64,000 nucleotides of DNA from SXOA01 sp051004015 (GCA_051004015.1 JBPCKT010000081.1:1-64000), one strand, 5' to 3'; positions 26,509 through 35,101 are shown, counted from the first letter of the stretch. A program made the numbers and translations. The notes: generated from the letters alone by a model not told the origin.

Positions 26509-27690
26509 ATGGCTTTCGAGTTCCCCAACAACCTCTATTCGCAGGCGCTCGCCCGCTCGCCGGTCTCGCTGCGCAGTGTTTTTGTCGGCGGGCTGCGCGA
26601 TTACCGCATTGCCGCGGTCATTCCCGCCTACAACGAAGAGGCGAACATCGCCCGCGTACTCCGCTCTTTGCCGACGTGGCTGCGGCACATCATCTTGGTG
26701 GAGGATTGCGGCAGCGATAAAACAGCGGAAGTAGTGGAACAGTTAGCCAACGAAGACCCGCGCATCATCCTCATCCGGCATGAGCGGAACCAGGGTGTCG
26801 GTGGGGCGATGGTGACCGGTTTCAAGAAAGCCCTGGAACTCAACGCCCAGATTGTGGTCAAGCTCGATGGGGACGGACAGATGAACCCGGACCATCTGTC
26901 GGCCCTGCTGCGGCCGTTGTTTGCCGGCGAGGCGGACTACGCCAAGGGAAACCGCTTTCACGATTTCCGGGCCCTCGCGCAAATGCCTCCGCTCCGCCGT
27001 GCAGGAAACATGGCCCTTTCGTTCCTCACCAAGGCCGCGGTGGGGTATTGGAACTGTTTTGACCCGTGCAACGGGTTCGTCGCCATCCGGAGCGAAATCC
27101 TGGCCGCCTTGCCGCTCGACAAAATCCACCGCTCGTACTTCTTCGAGACCTCGATGCTCTCGCGGCTCTACCTACTAGGGGCGGTGGTGAAGGACGTGCC
27201 GATGCCCGCCCGCTATGCCGGCGAGCACTCCAGCCTCTCCATCAGCCGTGTGCTCTTGGAATTCCCTCCCAAGCTGGCCTACAGCTTCGGGCGGCGGATG
27301 TTGCTGAAGAACTACATCTACGACTTCTCGATGGAGAGTCTGTACCTGGTGGCCGCCTTCCTGTTTCTTGCCGTCGGCATCAGCTACGGCGGCTGGAACT
27401 GGCTGGCCTATGCTCGCCTCGGCGACGCCGCGCCGACCGGAACTGTCGTCATCCCGGCCATGCTCATCATCCTGGGATTTCAAATTCTGCTCTCGGCGAT
27501 TGGCGAAGACCTGCGGAGCGTGCCGCGCGAGCCGTTATGTGAAGGCCCACTCGTTGCGGAAACACCGGCGTTTTCTCATGCCGCAATCCCTTCGCCACGC
27601 AGCGAGGTCGCTCCAGCGTATGCGGAGGTCACGAAACCGCGAGAAGCTATGCCCATCGTTCAAGGCTCCAAGCTCCAAGTTCAAGGTTAG
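26509..27690 (+). CDS. Membrane-bound family 2 glycosyltransferase (DPM1/dolichyl-phosphate-sugar-synthase-like)
   Basis: A 393-residue protein from the ATG at 26509. The GT-A domain has VIPAYNEEANIARVLRSLP, then VEDCGSDKTAE and the DxD-type LDGDGQ (Asp120/Asp122), followed by DPCNGFVAIRS. Two hydrophobic helices near residues 280-345 anchor it. This type loads sugars on undecaprenyl phosphate for later GT-C transferases, and two TMTC-like candidates are encoded directly downstream. The last about ten residues (VQGSKLQVQG) come from a dispersed repeat. Confidence 0.9.
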   Translation: MAFEFPNNLYSQALARSPVSLRSVFVGGLRDYRIAAVIPAYNEEANIARVLRSLPTWLRHIILVEDCGSDKTAEVVEQLANEDPRIILIRHERNQGVGGAMVTGFKKALELNAQIVVKLDGDGQMNPDHLSALLRPLFAGEADYAKGNRFHDFRALAQMPPLRRAGNMALSFLTKAAVGYWNCFDPCNGFVAIRSEILAALPLDKIHRSYFFETSMLSRLYLLGAVVKDVPMPARYAGEHSSLSISRVLLEFPPKLAYSFGRRMLLKNYIYDFSMESLYLVAAFLFLAVGISYGGWNWLAYARLGDAAPTGTVVIPAMLIILGFQILLSAIGEDLRSVPREPLCEGPLVAETPAFSHAAIPSPRSEVAPAYAEVTKPREAMPIVQGSKLQVQG

Positions 27691-27729
27691 GGGTGCGCGA
27701 TGGCATCTGAAACCTTGAACTCGAAACAT
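27666..27729. repeat. CCAAGTTCAAGGTT inverted repeat spanning two coding ends
   Basis: CTCCAAGCTCCAAGTTCAAG GTT at 27666-27688 pairs with AACCTTGAACTCGAAACAT at 27711-27729. The left arm encodes the C-terminus of the GT2 protein and its stop codon. The right arm encodes residues 5-10 of the next protein. Confidence 0.65.
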
Positions 27730-29529
27730 CCAACTTTGAACGCGCACCTGTGCGATACATGCATTGCTCTTGCCGTCATTGTCGCCTGTGTCTTCGCCAA
27801 CGGGCTGACCACGCCCTACATGTTCGACGACGTCTACTGGATTCGGGACAACCCGGCCATTCGCACCCTCTGGCCTCTTTCCAGTGCTCGCCGACCGCTC
27901 GGTTATTACACCTTGCAGCTCGACTACGCCGTGCATAGGAACGAAGTCTTCGGCTATCACGCGGTGAACATCGCTATTCACGCGGCGGCCGCTGTAGTGC
28001 TGTTTCTGTTGATCAGGAAATCGCTGCCGATGCGGTCGACGGGAATTGATTCCACCTGGCTCGCCTTCGCAGCTGCCCTGCTCTGGGCAATTCATCCTCT
28101 GCAAACATCGAGCGTCACCTACATCATCCAGCGGTTCGAGTCCCTCATGGCGCTCGGCTTTCTGCTCTGTCTTTACGGCGTGCTGAGAGGAGCGACAGCG
28201 CCGGGCCAAAGTTCCAAATGGTCGTGGTATGTGCTCGCCTGGCTGGCCTACTGCGGCAGCATCGCCTCCAAGGAAATTGCTGCCGTCTGCCCACTCGTGG
28301 TACTCCTTTATGACCGGGCATTCCTTACGGGAAGCTGGCGAGGAGCTTGGAAACAAAGGTGGCCGCTCTTCCTGGCATTCCTGCCGCCACTCGCCTGGCT
28401 GGCGATGACCATGCGCGGCACGCTCAGCAGCGAGGACGGCAGCAACGCCGGCTTCGGCTATCAAGGGGTGACACCGTGGGAATACCTCCGCTCGCAAGGG
28501 GGCGTCATCCTGCACTATCTGCGGCTCAGCTTCTGGCCGGATTCGCTCTGCCTCGACTACGCCTGGCCGGTCGCCACGTCGCCGCTCGCCATCTATTTAC
28601 CGGGGGCGATTATCCTGGCACTGCTTGTCCTGTCGTTCTGGGCCATGTGGAAAATGCCGAAGCTCGGCTTCCTCGGCCTGAGCTTCTTCCTTATCCTCGC
28701 GCCGACTTCCAGTGTCATGCCGATTGCCGACCTGGCGTTTGAGCACCGCATGTATCTGCCGCTCGCCGCCGTCGTCATTCTCGCATTGCTCGTGCTCGAC
28801 CGGCTGCTTTCGCGCCAGCTCACGGATGACGCAGCCCGACGAAAGTGGTTCCTGGCCATCACCGGCTGCTGCGCGGCGGCGCTCGCCGTGCGGACCATCG
28901 TTCGCAATCAGGACTACAGCAGTCCTTACACCATGTGGGCCAAGGTCGCGCGGCAGAATCCGCACAATCCCCGCGCCCATACCAATCTCGCTTTCCTTCT
29001 GGACGCCGCTGGCAAGAAGGCTGAGGCGATTGCACATCTCGAAGCCGCCATGCAGCAGACGCCAAAGTACGCCCGGGCCTATAGCTTCCGCGGCGACATG
29101 CTCGCCAAGCAAGGCGAAACCGACGCCGCGATCCGGCTTTATCACGAGGCCCTGCAAATCCATCCCCGCTATGTCACGGCTCACCTGCATCTGGCCAAGG
29201 TCCTTTTCATCCAAAAGAAGGACTACGCCGGCACTCTCGCCGCCGCCCAGGCCGTACAAAGAATTGACCCCACCTCCCGCGAAGCGGCCAAGCTAATTGC
29301 CCGCGTCCGCGCCACGGCTGCCGACCCCAAATTCCGCGACCCAACTGCGGCCATCGAGCTCCTGCTCGCGATTCCGCCCTTACCCGGTCAGGAGGACAAG
29401 GAGTGGCGCGAGCTGCTGGCAGCGGCGAGAAAGGCAGAAGGAGAGGTTAGAGGGCAGAGGGCAGAGGACAGTGGGCCGCAAAGACCACAGACAACCTCCA
29501 AACTTCCGTCTCTGCTCTCTGCCCTCTAA
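27700..29529 (+). CDS. TMTC-like membrane glycosyltransferase with TPR domain (tandem copy 1)
   Basis: A 609-residue protein. Residues about 15-420 are polytopic and resemble GT-C enzymes of the TMTC type: MFDDVYWIRDNPAIRTL carries the acidic pair expected at the catalytic first loop, and IHPLQTSSVTYIIQRFESL plus PIADLAFEHRMYLPLA are shared with its neighbour. TPR helices follow (AHTNLAFLLDAAGKKAEAIA, AYSFRGDMLAKQGETDAAIR). TMTC proteins O-mannosylate exported proteins. The N-terminal residues and the last about 30 residues derive from repeats. An internal MASETLNSK start (27700) was used; ATG at 27820 would lose the first helix. Confidence 0.8.
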   Translation: MASETLNSKHPTLNAHLCDTCIALAVIVACVFANGLTTPYMFDDVYWIRDNPAIRTLWPLSSARRPLGYYTLQLDYAVHRNEVFGYHAVNIAIHAAAAVVLFLLIRKSLPMRSTGIDSTWLAFAAALLWAIHPLQTSSVTYIIQRFESLMALGFLLCLYGVLRGATAPGQSSKWSWYVLAWLAYCGSIASKEIAAVCPLVVLLYDRAFLTGSWRGAWKQRWPLFLAFLPPLAWLAMTMRGTLSSEDGSNAGFGYQGVTPWEYLRSQGGVILHYLRLSFWPDSLCLDYAWPVATSPLAIYLPGAIILALLVLSFWAMWKMPKLGFLGLSFFLILAPTSSVMPIADLAFEHRMYLPLAAVVILALLVLDRLLSRQLTDDAARRKWFLAITGCCAAALAVRTIVRNQDYSSPYTMWAKVARQNPHNPRAHTNLAFLLDAAGKKAEAIAHLEAAMQQTPKYARAYSFRGDMLAKQGETDAAIRLYHEALQIHPRYVTAHLHLAKVLFIQKKDYAGTLAAAQAVQRIDPTSREAAKLIARVRATAADPKFRDPTAAIELLLAIPPLPGQEDKEWRELLAAARKAEGEVRGQRAEDSGPQRPQTTSKLPSLLSAL

Positions 29530-29533
29530 CCTC
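29443..29533. repeat. GAGGTTAGAGGGCAGAGG inverted repeat at a coding end
   Basis: GAGGTTAGAGGGCAGAGGGC (29443-29462) plus AGAGG pairs with CTCTGCTCTCTGCCCTCTAA CCTC at 29510-29533. The element encodes the last about 28 residues of the first TPR protein and supplies its TAA stop (29527-29529). Confidence 0.75.
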
Positions 29534-29546
29534 CGCCCTCTCACCC

Positions 29547-31472
29547 ATGTCCTCCACCCTCGAATCCTCCGCGCCTCTATCCGCCGCTGCAAGCCAGCAC
29601 GCGCCGACCTGGAAGCATGCCGTCATGCTCATCGCGGCTGCGTGGTGCTTGTACGGCGGGACGATGGGCTACCCCTTTCTGTTCGACGACCATCCGAACA
29701 TTCGGGACAACGAGTCGATTAGGAGTTGGGACGGCGTGACCAAGATGCTCGCGGACAACGGCCGCCCGGTGGCGATGCTCACCTTTGCCGCCAACTATGC
29801 CCTCAGCGGGAATAACGTCTGGAGCTACCATCTCGTCAACCTGCTCATCCACTGTGCCGCGGGACTGACGCTGTATGGCCTCGTCCGCCGCACACTGCTT
29901 TTGTCGAGAACCCCATCCTATTTCCATCACGCCGCTAGCCTCGCCCTCGCCATCTCCCTCCTCTGGCTCATCCATCCGCTGCAAATCCAGGCCGTCACTT
30001 ACATCGTGCAAAGAATGGAGTCGCTCACCGGCCTCCTGTTTCTGCTGTCGATGTATGCCCTGGTCCGCAGCCAAGACTCTCCTCGCCCCATCCTCTGGTA
30101 TCTGCTTACCATCGCCTGCTGCTGGCTCGGCATGGGCTGCAAGCAAACGATGACCGCCTGCCCGCTGATTCTGCTGATGTTCGACCGCATCTTCCTCGCC
30201 GGTTTGTGGCGAAGCATCCTCCCCCGCTGGTGGTTGCACGCAGCGACATTCCTCTCGGTCGGCTGGCTCGCCTGGCTCACGCATGTTGCCGTGGCCAGCG
30301 AGGATGTGGCCAGCGCCGGCTTCGGCCTCCGCGACATCACGGGCTGGGAATATCTTTGCTCACAAGGAGGCGTTCTGCTGCATTACCTGCGGCTTGTGGT
30401 TTGGCCTGATGTCCTCTGCTTTGACTACGTCTGGCCCAAAGCCACCCAGCCGCTCGCCATCTGGCCGCAGTGCGGCATCATCCTGGCACTGCTGCTCACG
30501 TCCTTCTGGCTGCTCTGGAAGCATCCTCGCACCGGCCTTGTCGCGATCAGCTTCTTCTTCATCCTCGCCCCCTCGTCCAGCTTTGTGCCGATTGCCGACC
30601 TGGCGTTCGAGCATCGCATGTATCTGCCGCTGGCCTGCGTGCTGATCCTGCTTGTCCTTGGCGTCTTCCACCTCACGTCGCGGCTCCGTCTCGCGCCGCC
30701 GCAGCTCGCCATGCTCCGCACCGCGCTCTTCCTGCTCCCCCTGGCGCTCCTCGGCGGACGGACCATGCTTCGCAACCGCGACTATGCCAACGAGATGTCC
30801 ATGTGGCAGCTCATCGCCCGGCAGCGGCCGGCGAATGCCCGCGCCTTCAAGAACATCGCCCATCTTCACCATCATGCCGGTCAAAGAGTCCTCGCCATCA
30901 AGAACTACGAGCGGGCCCTGGAACTCGACCCTAACTCCTACGTGACCTTCGTGGAGTACGCCAACATCTACTACGCCGAGCGGGACTACGCCCTCGCCCT
31001 GCCGCTCTATTTCCGGGCTGCCGAGGCCGGCCCCGACCAGGCTCTCCCTTGGCTCAACATCGCCCTCGTCCAGTCCAAAACGGGGGAGATGCCCGAAGCT
31101 CTCGCCTCCTGCGACAAGGCCCTCGTTCGCCTCAAAAATCCCGTCTCGCGGCAGGAGCGGAAGATTCGAGCCTGGGTGCTTTCGACCGCGGCTGATGCGT
31201 CGCTTCGCAACGGCCCGGAAGCCCTCCGCCTCTTGGGAACCCTCAAGCCGCTCAAGAACAAGACCGACGTCGATTTGCTCGACCGCTATGCCGCCGCTTA
31301 CGCGGAGACCGGCGACTTCGCCAAAGCCGTGGAGCACGAGCAGCGGGCGATTGCCGAAGCGAAGCTGCAGAAGGCACCCGACCTCATCCTGAAGGAATAC
31401 GAGACCCGCCTGAAGCTCTACGAGAAGCAGCAGCCCTGCCGCACGCTGCCGATGGAATCTAAGATGCAGTAA
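29547..31472 (+). CDS. TMTC-like membrane glycosyltransferase with TPR domain (tandem copy 2)
   Basis: A 641-residue paralogue of the upstream gene. FLFDDHPNIRDNESI gives the acidic loop motif, and IHPLQIQAVTYIVQRMESL, DITGWEYLCSQGGVLLHYLR and PIADLAFEHRMYLPLA match the first copy closely in order and spacing. TPR units follow (AFKNIAHLHHHAGQRVLAIK, LPWLNIALVQSKTGEMPEAL). It starts 17 bp after copy 1, and its TAA overlaps the ATG of folP (TAATG), so the three genes are probably read together. The likely role is transfer of a lipid-linked sugar made by the GT2 enzyme to exported proteins. Confidence 0.82.
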   Translation: MSSTLESSAPLSAAASQHAPTWKHAVMLIAAAWCLYGGTMGYPFLFDDHPNIRDNESIRSWDGVTKMLADNGRPVAMLTFAANYALSGNNVWSYHLVNLLIHCAAGLTLYGLVRRTLLLSRTPSYFHHAASLALAISLLWLIHPLQIQAVTYIVQRMESLTGLLFLLSMYALVRSQDSPRPILWYLLTIACCWLGMGCKQTMTACPLILLMFDRIFLAGLWRSILPRWWLHAATFLSVGWLAWLTHVAVASEDVASAGFGLRDITGWEYLCSQGGVLLHYLRLVVWPDVLCFDYVWPKATQPLAIWPQCGIILALLLTSFWLLWKHPRTGLVAISFFFILAPSSSFVPIADLAFEHRMYLPLACVLILLVLGVFHLTSRLRLAPPQLAMLRTALFLLPLALLGGRTMLRNRDYANEMSMWQLIARQRPANARAFKNIAHLHHHAGQRVLAIKNYERALELDPNSYVTFVEYANIYYAERDYALALPLYFRAAEAGPDQALPWLNIALVQSKTGEMPEALASCDKALVRLKNPVSRQERKIRAWVLSTAADASLRNGPEALRLLGTLKPLKNKTDVDLLDRYAAAYAETGDFAKAVEHEQRAIAEAKLQKAPDLILKEYETRLKLYEKQQPCRTLPMESKMQ

Positions 31473-32329
31473 TGCCTCCTTCCCGAGCGACCACCTGGCA
31501 ACTTCGCACCAAGCGGCTCACCTTCGGCGCTCAGCCTCTGCTGATGGGCATCGTGAACGTCACGCCCGACAGCTTTTCGGACGGCGGCCAATACCTCGGC
31601 TGCGAGGCCGCGATGGAGCATGGTTTGAAACTCCTTGACGAAGGGGCGGCCATCCTGGACATCGGCGGCGAAAGCACTCGCCCGTATTCCACGCCGGTTG
31701 ACGAACACGAAGAACTGAAGCGGGTCCTTCCCGTGGTCGAAGGCATTCATCGCGCCCGTCCGGAAGCCATCCTCTCGATCGACACCTCCAAAGTCGCCAT
31801 CGCCCGCGCCGCCATCGCCGCCGGAGCGGAGATCATCAACGACGTGACCGGCCTGACCGGAGACCCGGAGATGATTGCTTTCGCGCGCGACAGCCAGGCC
31901 GGTGTCTGCGCCATGCACATGCAAGGGACTCCGCAAACCATGCAGGACAACCCCACCTACACCGACATCGTCGCCGAGATTCACGACTATCTCCGCCAGC
32001 GCCGCGACACCCTCCTCGCCGCCGGCATCGACCGCAATCGCATCTGCCTCGACCCCGGCATCGGTTTTGGCAAGACGCAAGAGCACAACGTCACCCTCAT
32101 GGCAAGCTGCCACCGCTTCCACGACCTCGGCCAGCCCCTTCTCGTCGGCCACTCCCGCAAGGGCTTCATCGGCAAGCTCCTGGGGGACAAGGACGCCCCC
32201 CGCCTCTTCGGCACCCTCGGCTCCGCCCTGGCCCTCGCGGCCCAAGGGGTCCAGGTCATCCGAGTCCACGATGTTCGCCCCCTAAGGGAAGCGTTGTCCC
32301 TCTTCGCCGCCTGCGGCGGGCTTCGCTGA
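31472..32329 (+). CDS. folP: Dihydropteroate synthase
   Basis: A 285-residue TIM-barrel enzyme joining 4-aminobenzoate to hydroxymethyl-dihydropterin diphosphate in folate synthesis; target of sulfonamides. All family motifs are present: MGIVNVTPDSFSDGG, DIGGESTRP, LSIDTSK, INDVTG, LDPGIGFGKT and VGHSRKGFIG. The start codon overlaps the stop of the second TPR protein (TAATG at 31470-31474), implying coupling to the glycosylation genes upstream, an unusual neighbour for folP. Confidence 0.96.
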   Translation: MPPSRATTWQLRTKRLTFGAQPLLMGIVNVTPDSFSDGGQYLGCEAAMEHGLKLLDEGAAILDIGGESTRPYSTPVDEHEELKRVLPVVEGIHRARPEAILSIDTSKVAIARAAIAAGAEIINDVTGLTGDPEMIAFARDSQAGVCAMHMQGTPQTMQDNPTYTDIVAEIHDYLRQRRDTLLAAGIDRNRICLDPGIGFGKTQEHNVTLMASCHRFHDLGQPLLVGHSRKGFIGKLLGDKDAPRLFGTLGSALALAAQGVQVIRVHDVRPLREALSLFAACGGLR

Positions 32330-32711
32330 TTCATTGATTCATGACCTTCCAAAACCGCGCCCCATGAATCAGAACTCGGAACATAAGTCGTTGGAAACAA
32401 GGCACTTAGGAATCCGCTGCTTGATTCATGACCCCTGATTCAAGCCCACTCTTGATTCATCGCCAGTTGCTGACAAAAGGCTGAAACGCAAGCGAAGGAC
32501 ATCGCCACTAGCGGGATCGGCCGCGCACAACAACGGCGCTTTCACACCGTCGTCAAAAATCCGTTCCGCTAACAACCAAATTGGAAAAGAGATGTCCGCC
32601 CTCCTGGCCGAGTTTCGCGCCTGGCTCCGCCGCCGCTGTCTCTATTATACGCATGTCCAGTACTCAATCGGGCACATTCTCCTAAAAAATTTGAATATTT
32701 TTCGGACGCCG
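32330..32711. repeat. Non-coding stretch with TTGATTCATGA repeats
   Basis: TTGATTCATGACC-type units occur at 32334, 32442 and 32451, with the inverted CATGAATCA at 32364. They can pair over 20-100 bases. No gene is seen after folP until the convergent methyltransferase. The last 35 bases before that gene's end are A/T-rich (CTAAAAAATTTGAATATTTT), possibly its terminator. Confidence 0.45.
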
Positions 32712-33248
32712 CTACCCCTCCGGATACTGCCGGCAGTACTCATACAGCGCCATGGCGGCCGAGGTAGCCACGTTATAAGCGTGCGGCATTCCCCAGACGG
32801 GAATTTCTACGCACACATCGACCAGCCGGAGCTCTTCGTCGCTCAAGCCGAGCCGCTCGTTGCCTAGGACCAATGCCGTCTTACGTGGGAATAAATACTC
32901 ATGGATGTTCTTCGAGCCCGTCGTCTGCTCCAGCCCCACGAGCGTGAAGCCATCCTGCTTGAGCTGCCTCAGCACCGGCGGCAGCGTCCGATGGACTTCG
33001 ATTTCCACCTGGTCCGCCCCGTCGCGGGCAATGGTTTTGTTAACCTTCACATGCCCGCAAGCAATCAACTGCGTGATCCCACAACAGCCGGCGGTGCGGA
33101 CGATGTTGGAAAGGTTGACGTTGCTGCGGAGCGGCGCGCAAACCAGCACCAGCTCGCGGGGACGAGCCAGCGGCGTCGGCGGCTTATGGCGAACGTGCTC
33201 AACTTCGCCGGCTTCAGTTTTCGCATCAAGTTCAAGTTCCGCGCTCAT
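32712..33248 (-). CDS. SPOUT-class RNA 2'-O-methyltransferase (TrmH/SpoU family)
   Basis: A 178-residue protein from the ATG at 33248, supported by GAGGGAAC five bases upstream; the frame extends 34 codons further into a repeat. SPOUT motifs: SNVNLSNIVRTAGCCG (motif 1), ALVLGNERLGLSDEEL (motif 2) and IPVWGMPHAYNVATSAAMAL (motif 3). These enzymes form a knotted SAM site and methylate ribose in tRNA or rRNA. Target undecided between tRNA Gm18-like and rRNA types. Confidence 0.9.
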   Translation of the reverse strand: MSAELELDAKTEAGEVEHVRHKPPTPLARPRELVLVCAPLRSNVNLSNIVRTAGCCGITQLIACGHVKVNKTIARDGADQVEIEVHRTLPPVLRQLKQDGFTLVGLEQTTGSKNIHEYLFPRKTALVLGNERLGLSDEELRLVDVCVEIPVWGMPHAYNVATSAAMALYEYCRQYPEG

Positions 33249-33277
33249 TTTGTTCCCTCTGCTTCCTCGCAGCTTCC

Positions 33278-33381
33278 CCGGCGAGCGGCGAGCGTTAGCT
33301 GGCCGGTGAGTCCGCGGGCCGAAGCTCGTTATTTTTCGACGATGCGACATGTCCGGCCAGCTTACGCAGGCCGCTCGCCGG
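33278..33381. repeat. CCGGCGAGCGGC inverted pair (about 104 bp)
   Basis: A 29-base arm at 33278-33306 (starts CCGGCGAGCGGC, ends TAGCTGGCCGG) is repeated inverted at 33353-33381, with 26 of 29 positions pairing, around a 46-base centre. A third copy is at 55688-55717. The size and shape are those of a miniature inverted-repeat element. Confidence 0.8.
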
Positions 33382-33389
33382 GCATGTTT

Positions 33390-33517
33390 GTTGAAAAACC
33401 CCCCGGGTAATTCAACACCCCCCCCCGACCCGTCAGGCGCTTTGTGTTGAAAAACCCCCCTGGTTTTTCAACACCCCCCCTCGTCCAAAATCCGAAGTCT
33501 CAAATCGCGAAATCCCT
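33390..33517. repeat. Two-hairpin C-run element, copy 2
   Basis: The clearest copy: GTTGAAAAACCCCCCGGG with AATTCAACACC, spacer CGACCCGTCAGGCGCTTTGT, then GTTGAAAAACCCCCCTGG with TTTTTCAACACC. It has four C-runs of 6-7 and ends in CAAAATCCGAAGTCTCAAAT and further units to 33517. Confidence 0.9.
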
Positions 33518-33761
33518 GGTTTCCAAGCGCCAGACGACAGTAGTTTTCGCGATATCATGGCACTTCTCCTGAACGGTAACGCACAAATACCTGCGGACTC
33601 CTCTAAGGATACACAAGTACAGTTGGCACCGTCAAGGCCTGGAAGCCAGAATTCCGGAAATACTTTCTTGCCGCTGGTTCCCACCCGGTTTTCCGGCGCC
33701 CAGAAACCCCTAAGATTTCTCTCAGGCGTTCCCTGGACTCGGGGAAAAAAGGAGAGCGGCG

Positions 33762-34115
33762 ATGAACAACACGGGCGTTGACCCTGGTGCTGTCTTTGCT
33801 CTGGCTGCCGCGGGCTTTGGCATTGTCTTCATGCTGCTGGTGTTCGGGGCCATGCTTTGGCTGCTCCCGGCCTGGTTGCGGGGATTCCTCGGAGGCGCCC
33901 CGGTGATGGTGCTGCAGCTCATCGCCATGCGGTTTCGCGGCGTTCCGCCGGGGCTCATCGTGGATGCCCTCGTAACGCTCGTGCAACGACACCCGCACGA
34001 TCTATCCCGCGTCCGCATGGCCGAGAGCCTTTACCTCGCCCAGCGGGGCCTCATCGACTCTCCGGCCCAACTGGCGGACCAGATGGAAAAGCAGATTAAG
34101 ACCGGCAAGGTCTAG
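33762..34115 (+). CDS. Small membrane protein resembling the N-terminal part of FloA/YqfA
   Basis: A 117-residue protein with one N-terminal membrane helix (about residues 10-37) and then a soluble part: VLQLIAMRFRGVPPGLIVDA. The helix plus this segment resembles the start of the flotillin-like FloA (YqfA) proteins, which have over 300 residues; the oligomerising remainder is absent. The C-terminal half (LAQRGLIDSPAQLADQMEKQ) is helical. GGAGAG lies six bases before the ATG. It may be a shortened FloA-like scaffold or an unrelated small protein; the similarity is weak. Confidence 0.6.
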   Translation: MNNTGVDPGAVFALAAAGFGIVFMLLVFGAMLWLLPAWLRGFLGGAPVMVLQLIAMRFRGVPPGLIVDALVTLVQRHPHDLSRVRMAESLYLAQRGLIDSPAQLADQMEKQIKTGKV

Positions 34116-34156
34116 ATTTCGCGACTGATTACCCGAACTGACTGTCCAAGTTTGCA

Positions 34157-34178
34157 CGCCCGAGTGTAAACTCGGGGG
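34157..34178 (+). promoter_or_regulatory. Hairpin covering the ribosome binding site of the DUF1963 gene
   Basis: GCCCGAG at 34158-34164 pairs with CTCGGGG at 34171-34177, and the start codon follows at 34179. The G-run that would bind the ribosome lies in the stem. This could reduce translation unless opened; it may also be one more dispersed hairpin. Confidence 0.35.
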
Positions 34179-35090
34179 ATGAAAACGGATATCGAACCGC
34201 TTTTCCAAGCCTTGCGAGAACGCATAGCGGCCTCCCCCGACCTTGCGCGGCTCGACCTTCTAACTTTGGTGCGACCTTCGGCCCGGTTGGCAGCGCAACG
34301 TGTGCCGTACGCTCGAATCGAACTTGGCGCGTCACGAATTGGCGGCGTTCCCGATGTGCCCCGGGATTTTGAATGGCCGCGTTGGGCACCCTCAAAGCAA
34401 AGGGACGATAAATTTGGGCAATCGTGGCAACCCGATGGCGCCGCACCGCTCGGCTTCATCGCTCAAATCGACTTGAGCACCGTCTCCCAAGTCGACGATA
34501 TACTGCCAAGCTCAGGGTGGCTGTATTTCTTTTACGACCGATACTGCGAGCCTTGGGGCTACGATCCGGCCGACCGCGGTTGTTGTCGCGTCATTTACGC
34601 GGACGGCGATCGATCAAGTTTGGTAAGGGCGGAGCCACCGTCCGATGCCGATCCCGAGCACATTGCGTATCCATGTCTTGTGGAAGATTGGCCTGAACTG
34701 ACATTGCCTGACGCCTTGATTGAAATTGAGTACGGCACGCCTGCGTACGAGGCCTACGCAAATCTTTCCAATGATCTAACCAAGGCAGGTGGGCTGACGC
34801 AGCATCGGTTACTTGGACATCCTCAACTCATTCAAAATCCAATGGAACTTAAATGCCAGCTGGCATCGAACGGGATATATTGCGGCAGCCCGTCAGATTT
34901 TCAAGAGGCAGAAGCAAAGTCGCTCGAGTCCGGTGCCGTCGATTGGCGACTTCTGCTGCAGATTGACACCGACGAGGATGGTCCAGGGTGGATGTGGGGT
35001 GACGTGGGTCGTATTTACTTCTGGGTTAAGAAGCAGGACTTATCCAAGCTGCGATTCACTGATGTCTGGCTCGCCTTCCAGTGTTGCTAA
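34179..35090 (+). CDS. DUF1963 (YwqG-like) protein
   Basis: A 303-residue soluble protein of the DUF1963/YwqG family: SRIGGVPDVPRDFEWPRW, APLGFIAQIDLSTV, PSSGWLYFFYD, HRLLGHPQLIQNPME, and LLLQIDTDEDGPGWMWGDVG followed by IYFWV. Family members have a beta-rich fold; their role is not established, although many occur near toxin or immunity genes. Base composition is lower in G+C than the flanking genes (about 53 % in one 60-base line counted). No partner gene is evident. Confidence 0.9.
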   Translation: MKTDIEPLFQALRERIAASPDLARLDLLTLVRPSARLAAQRVPYARIELGASRIGGVPDVPRDFEWPRWAPSKQRDDKFGQSWQPDGAAPLGFIAQIDLSTVSQVDDILPSSGWLYFFYDRYCEPWGYDPADRGCCRVIYADGDRSSLVRAEPPSDADPEHIAYPCLVEDWPELTLPDALIEIEYGTPAYEAYANLSNDLTKAGGLTQHRLLGHPQLIQNPMELKCQLASNGIYCGSPSDFQEAEAKSLESGAVDWRLLLQIDTDEDGPGWMWGDVGRIYFWVKKQDLSKLRFTDVWLAFQCC

Positions 35091-35101
35091 CTAACGGCGA
35101 G

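Larger units (their letters stand above)
33249..33761. other. Repeat-filled intergenic region
   Basis: More than 500 bases without a credible gene. It contains the inverted pair 33278-33306 / 33353-33381 and the C-run element at 33390-33517. The remaining 240 bases before the next gene show no recognisable site except the ribosome binding sequence GGAGAG at 33751. Confidence 0.6.

Noticed and set aside
32592..32867. A 91-codon plus-strand frame overlapping the SPOUT methyltransferase end
   Set aside because: Its second half is antisense to the methyltransferase and the first half has no coding signal.
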